Position numbers and translations under genes: made by a program. Below the pieces are notes generated by a model. It made no database searches. It saw only the letters and a list, made by a program, of their open reading frames with translations, and was not told where the DNA came from. Below, one piece after another: positions 8,805 through 19,870 of a DNA stretch of 64,000 nucleotides (position 1 is its first letter; each line of letters opens with the position of its first letter). The DNA is taken from assembly GCF_016839145.1 (NCBI RefSeq), contig NZ_CP069303.1, positions 2,046,001 to 2,110,000 on the forward strand, given 5' to 3'. Origin of the DNA: Shinella sp. PSBB067 (GTDB lineage: Bacteria; Pseudomonadota; Alphaproteobacteria; Rhizobiales; Rhizobiaceae).

Positions 8805-10886
8805 TCAGTCTTCCCGTGTCAGCAGATAGCTGCCGCTTTCATGCAGGACGCTCGTCCAGCCGGGCTCGATGACGATGGTCGTCGTCACCTCCTCGATGAT
8901 GGCCGGCCCCGTGATGCGGGCGCCCGCGCCGAGCTTCGCGCCGTCGTAGACCGGCGTTGAGACCGGCTTGCCCGACTGGTCGAAGATCGCATCGCGATGG
9001 CCCTTCAGCGCCTCGCGGGCATCGCCGCCTTCGGCAAGCTTCGGCGGGCGGACCTTCTCGATGCGGCCGTAGATGGTCGATTCCAGGTTCACCACCTCGA
9101 CCGCGCTGTGGCGCTCGGCATAGGTGTAGAGCTCCTCGTGGCGGGCGTGGAAGGCGTCCTTGACCTTCTCGATCGTCGTTTCGTCGATCGGGAAGGTGCC
9201 GATGTCCACGGTGCATTCATGCACCTGGCCGACATAGCGCATGTCGATCGAGCGCTTGATGTCGATGGCATCGGCGGCAAAGCCGTCCGCCTCCAGATGC
9301 GAAACGCCCTTGGCCTCGATCTCCTTGAACAGGCTGTCGATGCGCTCGTAGGCCGCCGCATTGTCGAGGCGCACCGGCGCGGGCGCCATGTAGTTGTACT
9401 TCACGTCGGAGATGATCTGGCCGAAGGCGCACAGGCCCGAGGCGAGCTTGGGCAGGATGATGGTATCGATGCCCATCTCCCGCGCCAGCGCCGTGATATG
9501 CGCCGCCGTTGCGCCCCCTGCCCCGACCAGCACGAAATCGCGCGGATCGTAGCCGCGCTCGACCGAGACGCGGCGGATGCCGTTGACCATCGAGTTGTTG
9601 ACGATGGCGAACATGCCGTAGGCCGCCTGCTCCACGGAGATGCCGAGCGGTCCTGCCACCCGCGCCACCGCCGCGCGCGCCTTCTCGATGTCGAGCGGCA
9701 GTTTCCCGCCGAGAAGCCCCTCGGGGTTGAGGTAGCCGAGCACGAGGTTCGCATCCGACGTCGTCGGCTCGACGCCGCCGCGGCCGTAGCAGGCCGGGCC
9801 CGGCTCGGAGCCGGCCGATTGCGGGCCGACCTGCAGCAGGCCTAGCGGATCGATCCAGCCGATCGAGCCGCCGCCCGCGCCCAGCGTCTCGACCTGGATC
9901 ATCGGCACGCCGATGCGGTAGCGCAGGAAGTCGATGTTCTTGTTGAGGTTGGTCTGGCCGTTGCGGGTGAGCGTGATGTCGAAGGATGTCCCGCCCATGT
10001 CGACGGTGATGACGTTCCTGTGGTCGAAGGGCGCGCCGGCATAAAGGCCTGCCTGAGGCGCCGACGCCGGACCGGAATTGATGGCGTAGACCGAGCGGTC
10101 GGTCATGACCTGGCCCACGGCAAGGCCGCCGTTCGACTGGAAGTAGCGCACCGGCTGCTTCGCACCGAGCTTGCGGAAATAGGCGTCGACCGCCGCCACG
10201 TAGCGGCGCATGACGGGGGCGAGATAGGCGTTCGTCACCGCGGTGGAGGTGCGGGTATATTCGCGCACCTGCGGGTAGAGCTCGCCGCCGACCGTGAGGA
10301 TCGCCTCCGGCATCATCTCGCGCACGATCTCCGCCGCGCGCCGCTCGTGGCTCGGATCGAGCACCGACCAGACGAAGGAGATGGCGACGGTCTCGACGCC
10401 CTCCTTCAGGAAGAGCCGGCAGGCCTCGCGCACATCCTCCTCTTGCAGCGGCGTGCGCACCGAACCGTCCGACAGGACGCGCTCGCGCACGCCGCGCCTG
10501 AGATAGCGCGGCACCAGCATGGTCGCCGCCGGATATTCGGGATCGTAGCGGAAGCCGTCTTCCTTGTGGCCGTTGCGGATCTCGATGGAATCCTCGTGGC
10601 CCGCCGTGCAGATCAGCCCCGTCCTGCCGCCGCGATGGGTGATGAGCGCGTTGAGGCCGACGGTGGTGCCGTTGATGCAGAGGTCGCAGTTGGCGATGAT
10701 GTCCTCGATCGGCTTGCCGAGATCGGCGGCGATCAGCCCGAGCCCGTTCTCGATGGCCCTGGTGGGATCGGAGGGCGTGGAGAGCGCCTTGAAGAGCTTG
10801 ACTTCTCCGGTCGCACGGTCGGCGATGACGAAGTCGGTGAAGGTGCCGCCGGCATCGATGCCGAGGCGGTAGGAATGCATGGTCAT
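8805..10886 (-). CDS. hyuA: Hydantoinase/oxoprolinase subunit A (HyuA)
   Basis: 693 aa. Actin/ASKHA-type ATP-binding landmarks: RLGIDAGGTFTDFVIAD near the N-terminus, NVITVDMGGTSFDITLTRNG in the middle, and FVLVGAGGATAAHI in the second ATPase lobe. These are the phosphate and adenosine loops of the N-methylhydantoinase A / 5-oxoprolinase family. With HyuB it performs ATP-dependent opening of a cyclic amide ring (N-methylhydantoin, 5-oxoproline or acetophenone carboxylation in related enzymes). Start ATG has AAGGAAG upstream. 12 bases downstream of hyuB. Confidence 0.9.
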   Translation of the reverse strand: MTMHSYRLGIDAGGTFTDFVIADRATGEVKLFKALSTPSDPTRAIENGLGLIAADLGKPIEDIIANCDLCINGTTVGLNALITHRGGRTGLICTAGHEDSIEIRNGHKEDGFRYDPEYPAATMLVPRYLRRGVRERVLSDGSVRTPLQEEDVREACRLFLKEGVETVAISFVWSVLDPSHERRAAEIVREMMPEAILTVGGELYPQVREYTRTSTAVTNAYLAPVMRRYVAAVDAYFRKLGAKQPVRYFQSNGGLAVGQVMTDRSVYAINSGPASAPQAGLYAGAPFDHRNVITVDMGGTSFDITLTRNGQTNLNKNIDFLRYRIGVPMIQVETLGAGGGSIGWIDPLGLLQVGPQSAGSEPGPACYGRGGVEPTTSDANLVLGYLNPEGLLGGKLPLDIEKARAAVARVAGPLGISVEQAAYGMFAIVNNSMVNGIRRVSVERGYDPRDFVLVGAGGATAAHITALAREMGIDTIILPKLASGLCAFGQIISDVKYNYMAPAPVRLDNAAAYERIDSLFKEIEAKGVSHLEADGFAADAIDIKRSIDMRYVGQVHECTVDIGTFPIDETTIEKVKDAFHARHEELYTYAERHSAVEVVNLESTIYGRIEKVRPPKLAEGGDAREALKGHRDAIFDQSGKPVSTPVYDGAKLGAGARITGPAIIEEVTTTIVIEPGWTSVLHESGSYLLTRED

Positions 10887-10898
10887 GTCTGGTCTTCC

Positions 10899-12668
10899 TT
10901 ACGCGGTGGCTCTGAGCCGTTCGGTTGCGGCCGTGTCGACGTCGAGGGTCTCACGGTTCGCGATCACGACGCCGTAGTCGAGACGGGCGCCCTCGATGGA
11001 CACGAGGCCGTTGCGCACGTCCGAGATCACCTTCTCGACGGGCCGTTCGAACGGATTGCCGTAGCCGCCGCCGCCCGGATTGAGGTTGGTGATCGTCTGG
11101 CCCGGCTTGATGGTCTGGATGATGTTCTTGCGCTCGACCTCGACCTTGCCGTCGCGGCGCAGCTCCACCCGGCCGACCTTGGTGTCGACCATCGCAGACT
11201 TCGCGCCCGCCGCGCCCATGGCCGGGATGCGCCGGCCCTCGCCGAAGCCGATGCACAGCATGTCGCCATTGAGCGGCTCGACCTCCCAGGCTGTACCGGA
11301 GCCGCCGCGGAACTTGCCGGCGCCGCCCGAGTCGGTCATCAGCGCATAGCGGTGGATGACGATGGGATAGGAATATTCGAGCAGTTCGACATCGCCCGAG
11401 GTGAGCGCCCCGAAGCAGCATTCCGGGCCGACGGCGTGCCAGCCGTCCTGCTTGGGCGTCGCCCCGCCGCCGGAGATGATGGTGGCGAGCACCATGGTCA
11501 CGAATTCCTCGTTGGTGCGGGCGTCGCGGCCGGCGATGTTGAGGCCGTTGGCATGGCCCCAGGAAGCCGAGACCTTGGAGGGCATCGCCTTCTCGAAGGC
11601 GAGGCGCACGGCGTCCGTCAGCGTCTCCATCGGCGTCGTCGTGCAGTTCATGTGCGGGGCCGGCTCCTGCGCGTTGCACAGCGTGCCCTTCGGCCCGAAG
11701 TCGAGGCTGACGCAGCGATAGAGCCCTTCGTTGTAGGGCGGCGGCAGGGCCGCGAACATCATCAGGCCGAGATAGACGCCGGAATGCGAATTGCCCTCGT
11801 AGGAATTGATGAAATAGGGGATCTGCGGCGGGCTATCGATGGCGATGTGGCAGCTATCGCCGGTGATCGTCACCGTCGCCTTGATCTCGAAGTCGCCGAA
11901 GCCGTGGCCGGCATCCTCCAGGATGGCGGCGCCTTCATAGGTGCCGTCAGGCACCGTGGCGATCAGCGCGCGCATGTGCCGGTCGGCCATGTCGAGCAGC
12001 GTGTCGACGCAGGCATCCACCTCGGCCTTGCCGTACTTGTCGAGCATGGCGATGAGGTTGCGCTCGCCCACCTGGCAGGCACCGATGAGCGCGCGGAAGT
12101 CGCCTTCCTGGTCGCGGCGCGCGCGCATGTTGGTGAGGATCATGTTGAGCACGTCGTGGCGCGGCGTGCCGCGGTCCCAGATCTTCACCGGCGGGATGCG
12201 CAGGCACTCGGCATAGATCTCCGTGGCGTTCGGGTTGTAGCCCGCCGGCACCGGCCCGCCGATGTCGGTGAGATGGCCCTTGCAGACGGTCCAGTAGACC
12301 AGCTCGCCCTTGTAGAAGACCGGCTTGTACATGCAGGTGTCGATGGCATGGCTGCCGCCGAAGGCCGGGTCGTTGTGAAGGAAGAGGTCGCCCTCGTGGA
12401 TGTCGTCGCCGAAGAAGGCCGCGACCGCCTTCATGGCGGGGATGAGCGAGCCGAGATGGATCGGGATGTCCTGGCCCTGCAGGATCATCTCGGGCCGGGC
12501 GTTGAAGAGCGCCGTCGAATAGTCGTGCGCCAGATTGAAGACCGACGAGCGCGCCGTCTTTTCGAGCGCAAGCGTCATTTCGCGCTGGGTCGTCTCGAGC
12601 ATGCCCCGCACGACCGAGAGCGTGATCGGGTCTACTTTTGGAGTCTGGGTATGAAGCATCGTGTTCAC
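10899..12668 (-). CDS. hyuB: Hydantoinase/oxoprolinase subunit B (HyuB)
   Basis: 589 aa, typical of HyuB. Conserved blocks include DPITLSVVRGMLETTQREM, SSVFNLAHDYSTALFNA, GDLFLHNDPAFGGSHAIDT, the SGVYLGLMMFAALPPPYNEG region, ALTSGDVELLEYSYPI and the C-terminal GGGGYGNPFER. The start is ambiguous: GTG at 12668 or ATG at 12659; neither has a strong ribosome site. It is the first gene of hyuB-hyuA-NCS1 and is divergent from an AraC regulator. With HyuA it makes the catalytic complex. Confidence 0.9.
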   Translation of the reverse strand: MNTMLHTQTPKVDPITLSVVRGMLETTQREMTLALEKTARSSVFNLAHDYSTALFNARPEMILQGQDIPIHLGSLIPAMKAVAAFFGDDIHEGDLFLHNDPAFGGSHAIDTCMYKPVFYKGELVYWTVCKGHLTDIGGPVPAGYNPNATEIYAECLRIPPVKIWDRGTPRHDVLNMILTNMRARRDQEGDFRALIGACQVGERNLIAMLDKYGKAEVDACVDTLLDMADRHMRALIATVPDGTYEGAAILEDAGHGFGDFEIKATVTITGDSCHIAIDSPPQIPYFINSYEGNSHSGVYLGLMMFAALPPPYNEGLYRCVSLDFGPKGTLCNAQEPAPHMNCTTTPMETLTDAVRLAFEKAMPSKVSASWGHANGLNIAGRDARTNEEFVTMVLATIISGGGATPKQDGWHAVGPECCFGALTSGDVELLEYSYPIVIHRYALMTDSGGAGKFRGGSGTAWEVEPLNGDMLCIGFGEGRRIPAMGAAGAKSAMVDTKVGRVELRRDGKVEVERKNIIQTIKPGQTITNLNPGGGGYGNPFERPVEKVISDVRNGLVSIEGARLDYGVVIANRETLDVDTAATERLRATA

Positions 12669-12899
12669 GCTGGTTGAGGGCGAGAACCGACGGCCTGGAA
12701 ACCGGTCGATAGCTGAAATGTCTGTTCCCTGGCAGCCGGTATCTGTCGCACCGTTGAAGCCGGCTGCAATCTAGGCAGAGTTTTCCGCATCGGTCTTTGC
12801 AGCGAGGGAACAACGAATTGCGCGCCGACGCACAAGCTGCCATTTTCGTTGCCTGGCAGAAATCCTGTGCGTACCTTCGATCCCAAGAGGACAAGCCGC

Positions 12900-13853
12900 A
12901 TGAAGACGAGCATCACCACGAGCGCGACGCGCCCGCCCGACCGCAGCCGCCACTGGCACGAGGCCATCGCCTCGGCCTATTTTCCGCTCGACCTTCGCTT
13001 CCGCGAGGCCGACCGGTTCTCCGGCGACCTGACCACCTGGCAGTTCGGCAACGTGTCGATCTCCCGCCTCACCTGCGATGCGCTGCAATATCTACGCCTG
13101 CCGCACCATTTCCGCGGCGCGCGGGAGGAGGAGTTCCTGGTGACGGTGCCGGCACGGGCGGAGGTGTTCTTCTCCCAGTGCGGCCGCGAGGTCAAATGCC
13201 GGCCGGGCGGCTTCTTCCTCGAGCGCAGCAGCGAGCCCTACCAGTTCAGCCACGCGGAAGCGGCGGACATGTGGGTGCTGAAGGTCGAGGCCGACGCGCT
13301 GGGCGGGCGGATGCGCGCGCCGGACCGCTTCTGCACCCTCCAGTTCGAGGCCAACAACGGCGCCGGCGGCCTCTTCACCGACATGCTGCACCTCCTGCCC
13401 GGCCGTTTCGACGGCATGACGGCGGAGGCGCGGGTCACCGTCGGCCGGCAGCTCGTCGACCTGCTGGTGCTGGCGATCAAGGCCGACGACCGCGTGCTGA
13501 CCTCGGGCAACTCGACGGTGCGCAGCGCCCATCTCGCGCGCATCGAGGCCTATGTGCGCGCCAACCTGCAGGACTTCCGGCTCGACCCGGATCGCATCGC
13601 CCGGGCCTGCGGCATCTCCACCCGCTATCTCCACGAACTGTTCAGGGACACCGACGAGACGGTGCGCACCTGGATCCGCGACCAGCGTCTCGCCGCCTGC
13701 CGGGAAGCGCTGGAGGATCCCGACAACGTCCAGACGGCCGCCGAGATCGCCTATAGCTGGGGCTTCAGCGACCAGACCCAGTTCTCGCGCGCCTTCAAGG
13801 CGCGTTTCGGCCTGCCCCCGGGCGAGTTCCGCGAAAAGGCCCACCGCGGCTGA
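12900..13853 (+). CDS. AraC-family regulator with AraC-binding-like N-terminal domain
   Basis: 317 aa from the ATG at 12900, which is preceded by AAGAGG; the open frame extends upstream to 12849 but without a good site. The first ~190 residues look like the AraC-binding-like cupin region of the FeaR/NphR group (WHEAIASAYFPLD). The C-terminal 100 residues carry two helix-turn-helices: DPDRIARACGISTRYLHELF and TAAEIAYSWGFSDQTQFSRA followed by FKARFGLPPGEFR. Divergent from hyuB across 230 bases, hence the probable regulator of the hydantoinase operon. Confidence 0.9.
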   Translation: MKTSITTSATRPPDRSRHWHEAIASAYFPLDLRFREADRFSGDLTTWQFGNVSISRLTCDALQYLRLPHHFRGAREEEFLVTVPARAEVFFSQCGREVKCRPGGFFLERSSEPYQFSHAEAADMWVLKVEADALGGRMRAPDRFCTLQFEANNGAGGLFTDMLHLLPGRFDGMTAEARVTVGRQLVDLLVLAIKADDRVLTSGNSTVRSAHLARIEAYVRANLQDFRLDPDRIARACGISTRYLHELFRDTDETVRTWIRDQRLAACREALEDPDNVQTAAEIAYSWGFSDQTQFSRAFKARFGLPPGEFREKAHRG

Positions 13854-13963
13854 CATCGGGCGACCGCCTGAATTGTCGCCGTTTCCGGCGGACGATAATA
13901 ATTTGACTTTTTTACTCAAGTTAATATACGACTCTGTCCGAACGCGAGGCGAGCGTATTCGGC

Positions 13964-14968
13964 ATGACCCTAGACAACCTGATACCGCCGGGCGGCATGA
14001 CGCCGGGCGATCTTGTTCGGCTCGGCGCCGAATTCGCGCTGGGCATGGAGCCCATCGACATGGCGCCGCAGGTGCTGGAAACGCCGATCTATACGGGGCG
14101 CCTGCTGGCGCATGAGGTCCAGCCGGGGCTGATGCTCAGCGCGGGCGACGTCACCTACATCCACGAGCAGAGTTTCGCCGTCGAGATGGAACCGGCTCTC
14201 GTCTGCGGCATCATGCTTTCGGGCGATCCGGTCCGCACCGAAGTTGATGGCTATGGAAGCTTCGTCCGCCACCCCCATCAGGTCAACCTCATGGGGTTCG
14301 ACCGCCCTATCCGCTACACGACGCCGCTGCAGCGCGGGCGGAATTTCCGCACCGCCGGCTTTGTGCTGCAGCCGGCCTTCTTCGACCGTTTCGGGAACGA
14401 TGTCGACGACGATGGCGTCAGTGCGCTGCGCGACCTGATGACCGGCGGCTTCCGCACGGCGACCATCACCCATTCACCGCGCATCGGCGAGATCGCACGG
14501 CTCTGCCTCGAACATCCCTATGGCGGCCATCTCGGCCGGCTGTTCCTGGAAAGCAACGCGCTCGCCTATGTCATCGAAGTGGCGCAGGCGCTGAAGGACG
14601 AGCGGCGCCTCGTCTCCCTTGTCGGGCGGCGCGAATATGACCGCGTGATGCATGCCCGCGAGATTCTGGACGGCGACCTCGTCAACACCCCGACCACGCT
14701 GGAACTGGCGCGGCGCGTCGGCATCAACGTCACGACCCTCCAGGCCAATTTCAAGGCCGTCTTCGGCCGGACGATCTTCGGCCATGTGCGCGAGCAGCGA
14801 CTGATGGTGGCGAAGATCCTGCTGCAAGAACACCGGCTTTCGGTGGCCGAAGCCGGGCGTCGCGTCGGCTTCTCCCGCCCCTCCGCCTTCAGCGCCGCCT
14901 ACCGCAGGCATTTCGGCCATCCGCCGCGGTCGGAACACCGGCAGCCCGATGGAATGCAGCCAGGCTGA
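13964..14968 (+). CDS. AraC-family regulator, PchR-like (siderophore-responsive)
   Basis: 334 aa. The N-terminal ~220 residues match the PchR type of sensor domain (VCGIMLSGDPVRTEVDG, then FRTAGFVLQPAFFDRF); the C-terminal part contains the paired AraC helices (TTLELARRVGINVTTLQANF, KAVFGRTIFGHVREQRL, LSVAEAGRRVGFSRPSAFSA). PchR-like proteins activate receptor and uptake genes when the cognate ferric siderophore is inside the cell. The next gene on the same strand is a TonB-dependent receptor, with a tandem repeat in the promoter, so it very likely activates the siderophore locus downstream. Confidence 0.9.
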   Translation: MTLDNLIPPGGMTPGDLVRLGAEFALGMEPIDMAPQVLETPIYTGRLLAHEVQPGLMLSAGDVTYIHEQSFAVEMEPALVCGIMLSGDPVRTEVDGYGSFVRHPHQVNLMGFDRPIRYTTPLQRGRNFRTAGFVLQPAFFDRFGNDVDDDGVSALRDLMTGGFRTATITHSPRIGEIARLCLEHPYGGHLGRLFLESNALAYVIEVAQALKDERRLVSLVGRREYDRVMHAREILDGDLVNTPTTLELARRVGINVTTLQANFKAVFGRTIFGHVREQRLMVAKILLQEHRLSVAEAGRRVGFSRPSAFSAAYRRHFGHPPRSEHRQPDGMQPG

Positions 14969-15090
14969 GCGCGCCGCCAACTATTGCGTTTTGCGAATGT
15001 TTGCCTGCGTTGCGCGAAAGTCGAGTTATATCCTCAAGAATGCCCGACCCGCTATTTGTGGCGTCCATCACGGACTCGGGGACAAGGCAT
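14969..15090 (+). promoter_or_regulatory. Receptor-gene promoter with 21-bp-spaced direct repeat (candidate AraC site)
   Basis: Two copies of a 13-mer, TGCGTTTTGCGAA at 14985-14997 and TGCGTTGCGCGAA at 15006-15018, match at 11 of 13 bases and begin exactly 21 bases apart, two helical turns. This tandem geometry is that of AraC-family activator sites. They lie about 75-105 bases before the receptor start codon. Seen directly; assignment to the PchR-like regulator is inference. Confidence 0.5.
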
Positions 15091-17256
<2,166 letters not shown>

Positions 17257-17332
17257 GCAGCGCCGCAGCATTCTCGCGCAGCCCGGTCATGCCGGCGGGG
17301 CCGCGCCTTTCCGTTCTTTCGCGGGGCTGCTG

Positions 17333-19870
17333 ATGGGTGCGCGTTTCCAGCGGACGATGATGAAGGCTCTCGGAGCCACCGATCACGTCATGACGGTGGT
17401 TTCGGCCACGAACCTCACGCCCGGCTTCCGCCGCATCCGCTTTTCCGCCCCGACCATGATCGACGGGCGCGAGACGCCGACGGCAAGCTATGTCCGCCTC
17501 TGGGCGCCCGATCCCGACGATCCGGCCAAGGTGCACCAGCGCGGCTATACGCTGGTCGACCCGGACCCGGCGCGCGGCGAGGTCAGCTTCGATTTCGTGC
17601 TGCACGAGCCGATGGGGCCGGCCTCCGCCTGGGCGGCGGCGGCAAGGCCCGGCGACACGATCAACGCGTCCTACTACATGTTCCATAAGTTCGAGCCGCC
17701 GGAAGACCCGGAAGGCTACCTGCTGATGGGCGATCCCGCGGCCATTCCCGCCATCAACGGCATTCTAGACGTGCTGCCGCCGGACGCCGCCGTCGTCGTC
17801 ATCCTGCAGGCCCATCTGCCGGCCGACCGGGATATTCCCGTCACCTTCCATCCGGGCGCCGAGGTGATCTGGACCGGCGAAGGCACCGGCGCGCTCGCCG
17901 CCGCCGTGCCCGCCCGCGACTGGTCGAACTGGTATGCCTGGATTGCCGCGGAAAACGCCGCGATCAAGGAGCTGCGCGCGAACCTCAACCGCGTGCACGG
18001 CTTCCCGCTCGCCGACATCAAGCACGCCGCCTACTGGATCCGCGGCAAGGCGATGCGCCTGCGCAAGGAGGCGGGCGAAGAGCCGGCGGCACCCGCTCCG
18101 CCACCGCCCGCCGCGCCCCCTCGGAAGGCTGCGCCGCGCTGGCGCTCGCAGCGCGGGCAGGAGCTGCTTGCCTCGCTGCGCTGGAAGCTGCGCGCCGCCG
18201 GTGCCCTGCAGGCCGTCATCTCGCTGATGCAGCTCGCCCCGCTGGTCCTGCTTGCGGAGCTCGGCCGCCGGCTGCTGGCGGGCGAGGCCAACCGGGAAAC
18301 GCTGACACCGCTGATTCTGTGGGCGCTCGGCCTTTTCGGCGGTGCCGCCCTGCTCTCGACCGTGCTGGTGTTCTGGCTGCATCCCGTGGATGCCCGCTTC
18401 GGCCATGAGCTGCGCCGCTCGATCGTCGCCAAGCTCGCCCGCCTGCCGCTCGGCTGGTTCACCGACCGCAATGCCGCCAGCGTGCACCAGGCGGTGCAGG
18501 AGGATGCCGGGCGACTGCATTACATGGTCACCCATGCCGTGCCCGATGTCGTTGCCGGCATCGTCACGCCGCTCGCGGTCATCGTCTATCTCTTCACCGT
18601 GGATGCGGCGCTCGCCGGCCTGCTCTTCCTGCCGCTCGTCGCCTTCGTCGCCCTCTTCGCCCACATGATGCGTGGCGTCGCCGACAAGCTGGTGGAACAT
18701 GCCGACTGGACCAGGCGCGCCAATGCCGCGGCCGGCGCCTTCATCGAGGCCCTGCCCGTCGTGCGCGTCTTCGGCGGCGACGGCGGGGCGTTGCGCACGG
18801 TGCTGAACGGCCAGGCGGCCTTCCTCAACGGCTGGCAGCGCCCGATGGCCGGCCGCAAGGTCGCCTCGCAGCTTGCGATCCAGCCGCCGGCCTTCCTGCT
18901 GCTCATCACGGCCGCCGGCTGCTGGCGCATCCTCTCCGGCGCCATGGCGCCCGCCGATCTCCTGCCCTTCCTCTTCCTCGGCACCGCCTTCGGCACGCAG
19001 ATCACCGCCGTCATGTACGGCTTCGTGCCGATGCGCGAGGCGAAGCAGGCGGCAAGCCGCATCGGCACGCTGCTGGAGGAGCCGGAGCTCGATCGCAGCC
19101 GCTCGCTGCGCGCCCTCTCGCCGGGTCCGCTCGGCCTGCGCTTCGAGACCGTCAGCTTCGGCTACCGGCCGCGCAAGCCGGTGCTCCAGGACATCGACCT
19201 CGTGCTGGCACCCGGCACGCTGACCGCCCTGGTCGGCCCGAGCGGCGCCGGCAAATCCACCCTCGCCGGCCTGCCGGGTCGCTTCCACGACGTGACGGGC
19301 GGCGCGATCCGGCTGATCGCCGGCGAGACGGAAATCGACATCCGCGACGTCCATCCGCAGGTTCTCCAGCGCACGGTCGGCTTCGTCTTCCAGGATGTGC
19401 GCCTGATCAAGGGCACGCTCCGCGACAATATCGCGCTTGCACGTCCCGAGGCGAGCCAGGCCGAAATCGAAGCGGCCGCCCGCGCCGCCCATATCCACGA
19501 GCGCATCGTGCAAGCGTCCAAAGGCTACGACAGCATCATCGGCGAGGACCTGCGGCTTTCCGGCGGCGAGGCGCAGCGCCTCTCCATCGCCCGCGCACTG
19601 ATCGCCGATCCGCCGATCCTCGTGCTCGACGAGGCCACCGCCTTCGCCGACCCGGAATCCGAGCATCTCGTGCAGCAGGCGCTCGGCGCGCTCATCGGCA
19701 GGCGCACCGTCCTCGTCGTGGCGCATCGGCTGCACACCGTGGTGCATGCCGACCGCATCGCCGTCATGGATCGCGGCCGCATCGTGCAGCAGGGCGACCA
19801 TGCGGCGCTGATCGCCGAGCCCGGCCTCTACCGCGACCTGTGGCTCGCCGGGGAAAGGAAAGCCTCGTGA
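17333..19870 (+). CDS. IrtA-like siderophore ABC transporter: SIP flavin domain fused to permease-ATPase
   Basis: 845 aa in three parts. Residues 1-240 are a siderophore-interacting protein (SIP/ViuB) domain: RIRFSAP, the FAD motif QRGYTLVDPDP with Arg70-Thr73, then an NAD(P)H-type half (YLLMGDPAAIPAINGIL). A proline/alanine linker spans about 247-266. Residues about 280-570 are six-helix exporter-fold transmembrane segments; 600-845 are an ATPase with Walker A GPSGAGKST (635-643), signature LSGGEAQRLS, and Walker B ILVLDEAT. Mycobacterial IrtA has this same domain order and imports carboxymycobactin, reducing the iron with its flavin domain. GTGA overlap with the next gene shows a heterodimer. 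Start may be 17333 or 17357/17360. Confidence 0.9.
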   Translation: MGARFQRTMMKALGATDHVMTVVSATNLTPGFRRIRFSAPTMIDGRETPTASYVRLWAPDPDDPAKVHQRGYTLVDPDPARGEVSFDFVLHEPMGPASAWAAAARPGDTINASYYMFHKFEPPEDPEGYLLMGDPAAIPAINGILDVLPPDAAVVVILQAHLPADRDIPVTFHPGAEVIWTGEGTGALAAAVPARDWSNWYAWIAAENAAIKELRANLNRVHGFPLADIKHAAYWIRGKAMRLRKEAGEEPAAPAPPPPAAPPRKAAPRWRSQRGQELLASLRWKLRAAGALQAVISLMQLAPLVLLAELGRRLLAGEANRETLTPLILWALGLFGGAALLSTVLVFWLHPVDARFGHELRRSIVAKLARLPLGWFTDRNAASVHQAVQEDAGRLHYMVTHAVPDVVAGIVTPLAVIVYLFTVDAALAGLLFLPLVAFVALFAHMMRGVADKLVEHADWTRRANAAAGAFIEALPVVRVFGGDGGALRTVLNGQAAFLNGWQRPMAGRKVASQLAIQPPAFLLLITAAGCWRILSGAMAPADLLPFLFLGTAFGTQITAVMYGFVPMREAKQAASRIGTLLEEPELDRSRSLRALSPGPLGLRFETVSFGYRPRKPVLQDIDLVLAPGTLTALVGPSGAGKSTLAGLPGRFHDVTGGAIRLIAGETEIDIRDVHPQVLQRTVGFVFQDVRLIKGTLRDNIALARPEASQAEIEAAARAAHIHERIVQASKGYDSIIGEDLRLSGGEAQRLSIARALIADPPILVLDEATAFADPESEHLVQQALGALIGRRTVLVVAHRLHTVVHADRIAVMDRGRIVQQGDHAALIAEPGLYRDLWLAGERKAS

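Noticed and set aside
10020..12677. 885-aa open frame on the plus strand over hyuA/hyuB
   Set aside because: Composition is that of antisense reading (runs of HHRR, DGLDA), no domain; the two Hyu frames on the other strand are convincing.
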